From the NCBI GenBank assembly GCA_030267565.1, contig BRXU01000074.1, forward strand, positions 1 through 64,000: a DNA stretch of 64,000 bases, read 5' to 3'. This stretch comes from Pleodorina starrii (lineage: Eukaryota > Chlorophyta > Chlorophyceae > Chlamydomonadales > Volvocaceae). The notes beneath the pieces were generated by a model that made no database searches, was not told the origin of the DNA, and was given only the letters and a program-made list of their open reading frames with translations. A program made the position numbers and the translations under genes. Below are positions 28,174-39,100 of the stretch, in pieces. Each line of letters starts with the position of its first letter. Position 1 is the stretch's first letter.

Positions 28174-29987
28174 AGCCATTCCCCAACCCTACCCAGTCGA
28201 ACTTACCATACTGATGGATGGTTAGCAATGAAACCAAAGAGTTCCTGGTTATTGACCGCCAGCCCCGACTGGTAAACCGTGTCCTGCTTGGCGAACGGAG
28301 CGGGCGGGGTAGCCCGCAGCCGCCCGCCGGAGATCCGAGCCAGGCGGCCGCTCGCCACACCCAAGGGTGGCACCATCTGCACAGTGTTGTGGTTGGGGCC
28401 GGTGCCGAGAGGTTAAGGATGCGAAGGGAGACGAGACAAGGAAATCTGCAACGGTGTACAGGAGACACATACACCACCTCACACTACCCCGTTCACAAAA
28501 AACCCGCTTCACACCTGGCCAGTGGGGCCGAGCTGTGGAAGACCGGCGGAGAAGCTCAGATTGAGCAGGGGAAATGCTGAGGCGCCAATCGGTCGAACTG
28601 GCGGCATGGCAGGTACAAACCCTGGGGAACCAGACAAGAACAAGCGTAGAGCGGTTAGCACCTGAGCTAGACCCCGACAGAAAACGCCGGCCCCGAGGAC
28701 AGCTCATCGGGCTGCAGATGGGAACCGGGACCTCGGCACATAAACAAGGTGCGTAGCGGAGTGGCCAAGACTGTGGATGTGCAACACTCACCGAAAAGAG
28801 AGGCCCTGGAGCACCCGGAACACCTGGGAAGAGGCCGCGAGCGGGGCCAAGCTCGGGGGCGCCAAAGGCCCGAAGTTGGCGCCAAGAGCCTGCAACCGAG
28901 CACAAAGTAGGGTCGGTCCAGATTGATAAGGTGCCGACCCGGCCCAGCATGGGCTAACGCACCGGCGGCAGGAGTGGCGACGCCCCGACAGAGAACCCTG
29001 GCCAGCCGCTGGCGGGGAACGGCGACTGCAGCAACACATTAGCGCCGAAGGTCATTAGCAGCCCCGGGGTAAAGCGGTGCCCGATCACCTAAGGGTGTAC
29101 CTGTAGCGGAGACAGATGCGGGAAGCAGAAAAGCACCTGCCAAGGCGGGAACGCCAAAAAACGGGAAAACCTGTGGGACCGACAGGCAACCACCACCCGG
29201 CCGTATGGCCGGATGCGTGAGAGAGAGAGAAACTAGCAGAGTCGGCAGCGGCACGAAACGCAATAGCAGAGACGCGCGCGATCCGATCCAAGCAAAGGGA
29301 GTCGGCCCATCCATGAAATGACATGCGTTACATCCAGGCCAGGCCGCCACCCAGGCCGCCACGCGGGCTGCACCGAACACCGGGTCACACAGACTCTGAG
29401 TAAACGAAGTTAAGGATGTCACGCACCGTTGCTCCGAACACAAGGCTCTGAGCTTATGTGCCAGCTGTGGAGTCCTTGATACGACGGCGGCCCTTCGCAT
29501 CCCAACTGGCACCGCCCTCTCCTGGACATCTCTCTAATGGGTGCGCAAGCGGGTGCACAGTATGACTGTCAAACCACCCGCCACGGTGGTTCCCTACTGT
29601 GAGTAGTGCGACAGCCGCTCCATGGCCGAGCGAAGCGCCACTTCCCTGGCATTTCCTGTTTTCCTCCAAATATGCTCTGTAATACAACGCCAATTGCGCC
29701 ATCAAAAACGTCGGGTCAGTGCAAAAGATAAATAACTCATGGCGTCGAGGAAAGGCAGGCAGACGGAAAGGCAGGAAAACCCGATCGAAGGGCCGCGACC
29801 AGCCGCGACCTACAACTCACTAACCACCACAACGCTAGCTCCAAATATATGTGGTTGAGGGCCATCAGCATCGCTGTTAAACTACTACACGATGCACACT
29901 ATCAATCAGTGCAACCTATCCATCAGCAGGGACTCTACATGCCCAGAGGAATGCATGCTGCACGAAGAAGCGAATTATTTCGTCGTC
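28174..29987. other. Intergenic or decayed sequence, nothing assigned
   Basis: A 1.8-kb GC-rich stretch. Several open frames occur on both strands (the longest on the minus strand is 28249-28950) but their composition is Ser/Arg/Cys/Pro-rich and shows no domain. A TRGYNNARNNG-like box near 28757 has no matching downstream B box, so no tRNA is called. Confidence 0.4.
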
Positions 29988-30439
29988 TTATGCTGTGGCA
30001 TTACAAACAAGGGGTTGGTGTCGGCTTCCTTGAAGCCGGAAAGAGGGCGGGGCCCCGTTCAATCCGTACGGGTTAAGTTGAGTGCGAAGGCGAAAGTGTG
30101 GGCAGTCCTGCTGATATATAGCCAGAGCTTTATCCCCGAAATGCCTGCTTGCGGAGTCGTCAGCAAGGCCTGCCGGCGCCGCACGAATCACGTCATCCCG
30201 CCGGGTGCATGAGCGCATGGATCGAAATACGGCATCATTTCCAAAGCGAGCGGCGAGGGCGTCAAGTGTGAGAGTGTCCTGAAAGTCCTGCTGATAGACA
30301 GCCAGAGCTTTATATCCGAAATGCCTGCGGCTTGAGCAATCCACCCATGTTCAGCATCGCGCTCCGTCTCGGCACTGTGCAACTCTTCCCGCGAGCGCAT
30401 TGGCTTAAGTAACATGACAGTAGACGTGGAGTGTATCAT
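29988..30439 (-). pseudogene. Decayed coding fragment with an internal 45-bp repeat, function unknown
   Basis: On the minus strand two copies of a coding-like segment, RHFGYKALAVYQQD and RHFGDKALAIYQQD, are about 183 bp apart (DNA copies at about 30102-30150 and 30285-30330). The stretch between them reads FQDTLTLDALAARFGNDAVF. A frame change near 30325 leads into SREELHSAETERDAEHGWIAQ upstream. The substitutions between copies include conservative ones (V to I, Y to D), which suggests an old coding duplication. I do not recognise the family; a transposon-derived or host pseudogene is possible. Confidence 0.3.
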
Positions 30440-31475
30440 TCACATATCACGCAGGCTGACTTGCCAATAGAAGGACAGCGGAACTGTTTGCGAGGGTCGC
30501 GACGACGTGCAGTTACCGACGAGAGTGCACAGGCTTCGCTACCGAGGTATCCACCGTATCGTAGAGCAGGCTTGACAACTTTAACATTAGGACAGGACTG
30601 TAGAAGTCCCCTAGGTTGCCGACTGGACTTGTCGGGCGGCCCGCAGAAGAGCGCCGCCGCATCGTGCGTGCATTGGCGGCTTGCCCCTCATGGTTTGCTC
30701 CTTGCAACCTTTGTAATAGTAATATGCGTCAAGACGATCGGACCGGCTAGCAGAGCTGCTGTGGTGTGGTCGCGGGAAGAATGTTCGCAATGCAAACATA
30801 GTTGGTTGCTTGCCGAAACGAAAGATTCATTTCACGCCGTCATGTCAGAATTCCACTTTAAGGAACGATGAATCTTCTGGAATTAATTATAGGCCGAGAG
30901 GTGTTGGTTTGACCTCGGCCTCGGTCCATGCATGGAGACTGCCAAACTGGTTTGTACTCATGCGATGTTGGGTTCCAATAATAAATTTACCGTGCAATAA
31001 AGAATGTAATCTTTTACTTATGCAGCCTTTCCGTTGGCCGAAAGTCTGCACTTGTCCAATTACTTCCATCCCAGATCCCAGAACCCAGACACGGACATGG
31101 GCAATCCTACAGGGCGGGGCCCCCCTGGGCGCTTCGCGCTGGGGCCCCGCCCAAAAAGGTGATAAACAACCCACATAAGCTTCAGCTCATCAAACATAAG
31201 AAGCTGCTCGATATGATCATAATGTAATCTGTAACCTACGAGCGACTTGCTATCTGAAGAGATGTTTGCTTACAGTAAAAGCTTACAGTGGGGTAACGTA
31301 CAAAAAAAGGGGATGCAGTGGACGAAGCAGCCGCCGTACGGGCCGCGCGAGGACGTTCCAAGCTTGATCAAGACGTGCTGAGCGCACCCAAAACCTACTG
31401 AGAAGAGAAGATCATGACGGAAAGTCCGGCACAAAAACTGGCAGTGCGGCGGAGTTAAAATTGTAATTTTCGAAA

Positions 31476-31493
31476 CCTAACCTAACCTAACCT
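31476..31493. repeat. Short CCTAA tract
   Basis: Three CCTAA units and a partial fourth, equal to the C strand of the five-base repeat TTAGG. It is too short to be read as a telomere. Confidence 0.6.
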
Positions 31494-31914
31494 CGCTATC
31501 TGTAAGGATAAAGTCGTAAGATAGTACCTGCACAGAAGGAGTCAGACCTAGGGTTTGTCATCCGCCTGCTGCCCACCTCCGCAAGCGAGTGCCTGCAATA
31601 CGGTGCAACCGAGTGCAACCGAAAGCAACCCCCCGAGCCTCGGACCCCTTTCAAAAACATTGGTGCCGCGAGGCCTACACAGCACCATAACTGAAGCAAA
31701 TTTTATCAAAAAATTTGTCAGCGCACAAGCAATCTATATGTAAAAGATCAATCCACACGCTGCATCCAAGCCTGGCTGGTAGCCGCCCCAGCCCGTTTAA
31801 ATGCCATGCCGGCCAAGCAAGCACCGTCCACACCCATGCTTGACCATGTCCGTTCTTCACATGACTCCGCACTTCAGCCCGAGCGTTCAGCATGACCAAA
31901 CGCTCACTTTGCAT

Positions 31915-31955
31915 GGGGTGAGGGCTGGTGAGGGCTGGTGAGGGCTGGTGAGGGC
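31915..31955. repeat. 10-bp tandem repeat, about four copies
   Basis: AGGGCTGGTG occurs three times exactly from 31921 to 31950, with partial copies on each side. It ends in AGGGCGGCCG directly before the truncated chromovirus fragment. Confidence 0.85.
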
Positions 31956-31960
31956 GGCCG

Positions 31961-33082
31961 CTTACACTCCCCCCCCTTTGAAGCGAACCGTCCCCGGGAG
32001 CAGCGTGCCACTTGTGAAAGTGGAACGTCATAATCTCGCAGGTAACCAATATTAAGCAACATGCCTTGGCATTACGTGTGTGATTGAGCGATCAAGCCAG
32101 ATAGAACTCGCTCATTTTGGCAAGGGTGGGTTTCACAAGGGTCCACTTGCCGTTTCCCGTGGTCCGTGCACAGTCACGTATGCCAGGTATTTCGCGTGGT
32201 CTTTTCCCGTGGTCCAGGCATGTGCTTGTTTTTCGCATAGGGACATGTCCCGCGAACGGTCGCAAGCAGCACCAGGCGTACTTTAGGCGGTGTTAACCGC
32301 TTAATTTCGGTCCTCTGTCACGAGACACGTGACAGGCTGCTGTTGAGGCACGTACGACAATGATAGGTGTACTTTAGGCGGTTGCTTAATTTCCATCCTC
32401 ATTCACGAGACACGTGAAAGATTGTGCGTACGAGTACGGCAACGATAGGCTTACTTTAGGCGGTGGACCGCTGAATTTCGGACCTCATCCATGAGACACA
32501 TGGAAGGTTGCACGTACCGGGGTTGCGTTAGGGAGCCGCAAATCAGCGCATGATCTGTTTGCGTGTGCGCTTGGAGCGCCGGATTTGTTGCGGTGGTTTG
32601 ACCGCGAGGGCGTCCAAGTACTGGTCGACGAGTTCCTCCACGAGGGAGTCCTCCCGGAGGGATTTCTCGGGTTCCCACGAGTTGTGCTCGGGGCCGTAAC
32701 CCTCCCACTTGACCAGGAAGTCGCGAACCGTGTGGTTGCCAACTTTCCGATCACGGTGGTCGATAATAGCTTGCACTGTCCAGTAGGCGTTGCCACCATC
32801 GTCGATGAATTGCGGTGGTGGTGGTTGGTATACGCCTGAACTTCGGTAGGGTTTCAGTAAGGATACGTGAAACACCGGATGTATTTTGTACCCTGGAGGA
32901 AGCGTTAACCGATAGGCGACCTTTCCCACGGTTGCCTCGACCGTGAAAGGGCCTATGAACTTGGGGTAAAGCTTCTTCGCTCCGGGACCTTTGAGCGCAA
33001 TGTTCTTTGTGCTTAACAGAACGGAGTCACCCACGGTGAAGGTTGCATCCTGCCGGGATTTGTCAGCGGCGTTCTTTTGCCT
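31961..33082 (-). mobile_element. Truncated 3' fragment of the same chromovirus, without the DIRS insertion
   Basis: The fragment matches 14692-14776 followed directly by 19896-20931 of the full element: the last six bases of the LTR, polypurine tract, 3' hairpin repeats and the last 163 or so codons of pol, including the chromodomain (32543-33034). The only difference seen is one more C in the polypurine run. At 32041-32047 the intact GGTAACC shows the site before DIRS insertion. The LTR body is missing at the left. At the right the pol sequence stops at 33082 and telomere repeats follow. No functional product is expected. Confidence 0.93.
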
Positions 33083-33101
33083 AAAACCCTAAAACCCTAA
33101 A
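33083..33101. repeat. Interstitial telomere repeat tract (AAAACCCT)n at a fusion point
   Basis: Two perfect AAAACCCT units and AAA lie between the broken chromovirus and satellite array B. This equals CCCTAAAA, the C strand of the Chlamydomonas-type TTTTAGGG telomere, oriented as the left end of a chromosome whose interior is to the right. CCT is shared with the chromovirus end and CCTAAA with the satellite unit, so both junctions have microhomology. Confidence 0.75.
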
Positions 33102-36100
33102 CAGGCATGTGGGGCCAGCCAAGTTACAAGTTCCGCCGCCCAGTTGGTTCATTATAATCATATTAATTATTATAACTTATGGCACCGACACCATTCACAT
33201 GGTCCAGCCCTGTAATGGGTCCATCCCTGCCCACACCATGCCAGCAGGCCACCCCCCACCCGCACCCCCACAGGCCGCCCCCCCAAATCCCAACCAAAAC
33301 TCGGAAAGAGTTCAAACTTGATGCACGACAATTTTGTTCATAGTCTCAGCTATCCATCCCCCAAAGAACGGGGTCAAAACTCGAAAGCAATTTTTTAAGT
33401 CGATGACAGGATTTCACGCAAAACCCCCTCTACTATCAGTGCATAGCCCATCTGCACATGGGAAAGCTGTGCCTGGGACTGGGTTGCAGCCAGCAGGGTT
33501 CGATGGGTGTACCCCAGTGGCGGCCGGCCTAAACAGGCATGTGGGGCCAGCCAAGTTACAAGTTCCGCCGCCCAGTTGGTTCATTATAATCATATTAATT
33601 ATTATAACTTATGGCACCGACACCATTCACATGGTCCAGCCCTGTAATGGGTCCATCCCTGCCCACACCATGCCAGCAGGCCACCCCCCACCCGCACCCC
33701 CACAGGCCGCCCCCCCAAATCCCAACCAAAACTCGGAAAGAGTTCAAACTTGATGCACGACAATTTTGTTCATAGTCTCAGCTATCCATCCCCCAAAGAA
33801 CGGGGTCAAAACTCGAAAGCAATTTTTTAAGTCGATGACAGGATTTCACGCAAAACCCCCTCTACTATCAGTGCATAGCCCATCTGCACATGGGAAAGCT
33901 GTGCCTGGGACTGGGTTGCAGCCAGCAGGGTTCGATGGGTGTACCCCAGTGGCGGCCGGCCTAAACAGGCATGTGGGGCCAGCCAAGTTACAAGTTCCGC
34001 CGCCCAGTTGGTTCATTGTAATCATATTAATTATTATAACTTATGGCACCGACACCATTCACATGGTCCAGCCCTGTAATGGGTCCATCCCTGCCCACAC
34101 CATGCCAGCAGGCCACCCCCCACCCGCACCCCCACAGGCCGCCCCCCCAAATCCCAACCAAAACTCGGAAAGAGTTCAAACTTGATGCACGACAATTTTG
34201 TTCATAGTCTCAGCTATCCATCCCCCAAAGAACGGGGTCAAAACTCGAAAGCAATTTTTTAAGTCGATGACAGGATTTCACGCAAAACCCCCTCTACTAT
34301 CAGTGCATAGCCCATCTGCACATGGGAAAGCTGTGCCTGGGACTGGGTTGCAGCCAGCAGGGTTCGATGGGTGTACCCCAGTGGCGGCCGGCCTAAACAG
34401 GCATGTGGGGCCAGCCAAGTTACAAGTTCCGCCGCCCAGTTGGTTCATTATAATCATATTAATTATTATAACTTATGGCACCGACACCATTCACATGGTC
34501 CAGCCCTGTAATGGGTCCATCCCTGCCCACACCATGCCAGCAGGCCACCCCCCACCCGCACCCCCACAGGCCGCCCCCCCAAATCCCAACCAAAACTCGG
34601 AAAGAGTTCAAACTTGATGCACGACAATTTTGTTCATAGTCTCAGCTATCCATCCCCCAAAGAACGGGGTCAAAACTCGAAAGCAATTTTTTAAGTCGAT
34701 GACAGGATTTCACGCAAAACCCCCTCTACTATCAGTGCATAGCCCATCTGCACATGGGAAAGCTGTGCCTGGGACTGGGTTGCAGCCAGCAGGGTTCGAT
34801 GGGTGTACCCCAGTGGCGGCCGGCCTAAACAGGCATGTGGGGCCAGCCAAGTTACAAGTTCCGCCGCCCAGTTGGTTCATTATAATCATATTAATTATTA
34901 TAACTTATGGCACCGACACCATTCACATGGTCCAGCCCTGTAATGGGTCCATCCCTGCCCACACCATGCCAGCAGGCCACCCCCCACCCGCACCCCCACA
35001 GGCCGCCCCCCCAAATCCCAACCAAAACTCGGAAAGAGTTCAAACTTGATGCACGACAATTTTGTTCATAGTCTCAGCTATCCATCCCCCAAAGAACGGG
35101 GTCAAAACTCGAAAGCAATTTTTTAAGTCGATGACAGGATTTCACGCAAAACCCCCTCTACTATCAGTGCATAGCCCATCTGCACATGGGAAAGCTGTGC
35201 CTGGGACTGGGTTGCAGCCAGCAGGGTTCGATGGGTGTACCCCAGTGGCGGCCGGCCTAAACAGGCATGTGGGGCCAGCCAAGTTACAAGTTCCGCCGCC
35301 CAGTTGGTTCATTATAATCATATTAATTATTATAACTTATGGCACCGACACCATTCACATGGTCCAGCCCTGTAATGGGTCCATCCCTGCCCACACCATG
35401 CCAGCAGGCCACCCCCCACCCGCACCCCCACAGGCCGCCCCCCCAAATCCCAACCAAAACTCGGAAAGAGTTCAAACTTGATGCACGACAATTTTGTTCA
35501 TAGTCTCAGCTATCCATCCCCCAAAGAACGGGGTCAAAACTCGAAAGCAATTTTTTAAGTCGATGACAGGATTTCACGCAAAACCCCCTCTACTATCAGT
35601 GCATAGCCCATCTGCACATGGGAAAGCTGTGCCTGGGACTGGGTTGCAGCCAGCAGGGTTCGATGGGTGTACCCCAGTGGCGGCCGGCCTAAACAGGCAT
35701 GTGGGGCCAGCCAAGTTACAAGTTCCGCCGCCCAGTTGGTTCATTATAATCATATTAATTATTATAACTTATGGCACCGACACCATTCACATGGTCCAGC
35801 CCTGTAATGGGTCCATCCCTGCCCACACCATGCCAGCAGGCCACCCCCCACCCGCACCCCCACAGGCCGCCCCCCCAAATCCCAACCAAAACTCGGAAAG
35901 AGTTCAAACTTGATGCACGACAATTTTGTTCATAGTCTCAGCTATCCATCCCCCAAAGAACGGGGTCAAAACTCGAAAGCAATTTTTTAAGTCGATGACA
36001 GGATTTCACGCAAAACCCCCTCTACTATCAGTGCATAGCCCATCTGCACATGGGAAAGCTGTGCCTGGGACTGGGTTGCAGCCAGCAGGGTTCGATGGGT

Positions 36101-39100
36101 GTACCCCAGTGGCGGCCGGCCTAAACAGGCATGTGGGGCCAGCCAAGTTACAAGTTCCGCCGCCCAGTTGGTTCATTATAATCATATTAATTATTATAAC
36201 TTATGGCACCGACACCATTCACATGGTCCAGCCCTGTAATGGGTCCATCCCTGCCCACACCATGCCAGCAGGCCACCCCCCACCCGCACCCCCACAGGCC
36301 GCCCCCCCAAATCCCAACCAAAACTCGGAAAGAGTTCAAACTTGATGCACGACAATTTTGTTCATAGTCTCAGCTATCCATCCCCCAAAGAACGGGGTCA
36401 AAACTCGAAAGCAATTTTTTAAGTCGATGACAGGATTTCACGCAAAACCCCCTCTACTTTCAGTGCATAGCCCATCTGCACATGGGAAAGCTGTGCCTGG
36501 GACTGGGTTGCAGCCAGCAGGGTTCGATGGGTGTACCCCAGTGGCGGCCGGCCTAAACAGGCATGTGGGGCCAGCCAAGTTACAAGTTCCGCCGCCCAGT
36601 TGGTTCATTATAATCATATTAATTATTATAACTTATGGCACCGACACCATTCACATGGTCCAGCCCTGTAATGGGTCCATCCCTGCCCACACCATGCCAG
36701 CAGGCCACCCCCCACCCGCACCCCCACAGGCCGCCCCCCCAAATCCCAACCAAAACTCGGAAAGAGTTCAAACTTGATGCACGACAATTTTGTTCATAGT
36801 CTCAGCTATCCATCCCCCAAAGAACGGGGTCAAAACTCGAAAGCAATTTTTTAAGTCGATGACAGGATTTCACGCAAAACCCCCTCTACTATCAGTGCAT
36901 AGCCCATCTGCACATGGGAAAGCTGTGCCTGGGACTGGGTTGCAGCCAGCAGGGTTCGATGGGTGTACCCCAGTGGCGGCCGGCCTAAACAGGCATGTGG
37001 GGCCAGCCAAGTTACAAGTTCCGCCGCCCAGTTGGTTCATTATAATCATATTAATTATTATAACTTATGGCACCGACACCATTCACATGGTCCAGCCCTG
37101 TAATGGGTCCATCCCTGCCCACACCATGCCAGCAGGCCACCCCCCACCCGCACCCCCACAGGCCGCCCCCCCAAATCCCAACCAAAACTCGGAAAGAGTT
37201 CAAACTTGATGCACGACAATTTTGTTCATAGTCTCAGCTATCCATCCCCCAAAGAACGGGGTCAAAACTCGAAAGCAATTTTTTAAGTCGATGACAGGAT
37301 TTCACGCAAAACCCCCTCTACTATCAGTGCATAGCCCATCTGCACATGGGAAAGCTGTGCCTGGGACTGGGTTGCAGCCAGCAGGGTTCGATGGGTGTAC
37401 CCCAGTGGCGGCCGGCCTAAACAGGCATGTGGGGCCAGCCAAGTTACAAGTTCCGCCGCCCAGTTGGTTCATTATAATCATATTAATTATTATAACTTAT
37501 GGCACCGACACCATTCACATGGTCCAGCCCTGTAATGGGTCCATCCCTGCCCACACCATGCCAGCAGGCCACCCCCCACCCGCACCCCCACAGGCCGCCC
37601 CCCCAAATCCCAACCAAAACTCGGAAAGAGTTCAAACTTGATGCACGACAATTTTGTTCATAGTCTCAGCTATCCATCCCCCAAAGAACGGGGTCAAAAC
37701 TCGAAAGCAATTTTTTAAGTCGATGACAGGATTTCACGCAAAACCCCCTCTACTATCAGTGCATAGCCCATCTGCACATGGGAAAGCTGTGCCTGGGACT
37801 GGGTTGCAGCCAGCAGGGTTCGATGGGTGTACCCCAGTGGCGGCCGGCCTAAACAGGCATGTGGGGCCAGCCAAGTTACAAGTTCCGCCGCCCAGTTGGT
37901 TCATTATAATCATATTAATTATTATAACTTATGGCACCGACACCATTCACATGGTCCAGCCCTGTAATGGGTCCATCCCTGCCCACACCATGCCAGCAGG
38001 CCACCCCCCACCCGCACCCCCACAGGCCGCCCCCCCAAATCCCAACCAAAACTCGGAAAGAGTTCAAACTTGATGCACGACAATTTTGTTCATAGTCTCA
38101 GCTATCCATCCCCCAAAGAACGGGGTCAAAACTCGAAAGCAATTTTTTAAGTCGATGACAGGATTTCACGCAAAACCCCCTCTACTATCAGTGCATAGCC
38201 CATCTGCACATGGGAAAGCTGTGCCTGGGACTGGGTTGCAGCCAGCAGGGTTCGATGGGTGTACCCCAGTGGCGGCCGGCCTAAACAGGCATGTGGGGCC
38301 AGCCAAGTTACAAGTTCCGCCGCCCAGTTGGTTCATTATAATCATATTAATTATTATAACTTATGGCACCGACACCATTCACATGGTCCAGCCCTGTAAT
38401 GGGTCCATCCCTGCCCACACCATGCCAGCAGGCCACCCCCCACCCGCACCCCCACAGGCCGCCCCCCCAAATCCCAACCAAAACTCGGAAAGAGTTCAAA
38501 CTTGATGCACGACAATTTTGTTCATAGTCTCAGCTATCCATCCCCCAAAGAACGGGGTCAAAACTCGAAAGCAATTTTTTAAGTCGATGACAGGATTTCA
38601 CGCAAAACCCCCTCTACTATCAGTGCATAGCCCATCTGCACATGGGAAAGCTGTGCCTGGGACTGGGTTGCAGCCAGCAGGGTTCGATGGGTGTACCCCA
38701 GTGGCGGCCGGCCTAAACAGGCATGTGGGGCCAGCCAAGTTACAAGTTCCGCCGCCCAGTTGGTTCATTATAATCATATTAATTATTATAACTTATGGCA
38801 CCGACACCATTCACATGGTCCAGCCCTGTAATGGGTCCATCCCTGCCCACACCATGCCAGCAGGCCACCCCCCACCCGCACCCCCACAGGCCGCCCCCCC
38901 AAATCCCAACCAAAACTCGGAAAGAGTTCAAACTTGATGCACGACAATTTTGTTCATAGTCTCAGCTATCCATCCCCCAAAGAACGGGGTCAAAACTCGA
39001 AAGCAATTTTTTAAGTCGATGACAGGATTTCACGCAAAACCCCCTCTACTATCAGTGCATAGCCCATCTGCACATGGGAAAGCTGTGCCTGGGACTGGGT

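Larger units (their letters stand above)
30440..31959. other. Low-copy sequence without a recognised gene
   Basis: 1.5 kb with no supported gene. Small structures seen: a 12-bp perfect inverted repeat GGGCGGGGCCCC at 31112-31123 and 31141-31152, whose left arm also occurs at 30045-30056; a 7-bp hairpin GGCCGAG/CTCGGCC near 30893-30921; three CCTAA units at 31476-31490; and 10-bp tandem repeats AGGGCTGGTG at 31921-31955. Confidence 0.5.

Noticed and set aside
28757..28767. A-box-like TAGCGGAGTGG suggesting a tRNA gene
   Set aside because: No B box or acceptor-stem pairing was found downstream.
28249..28950. 234-codon minus-strand frame as a gene
   Set aside because: Composition is Ser/Arg/Cys/Pro-rich without any domain, start context or neighbour support, typical of a chance frame in GC-rich DNA.
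31476..31493. TTAGG-type telomere tract
   Set aside because: Three units only; a second telomere type is not expected in the same genome, so chance is more likely.
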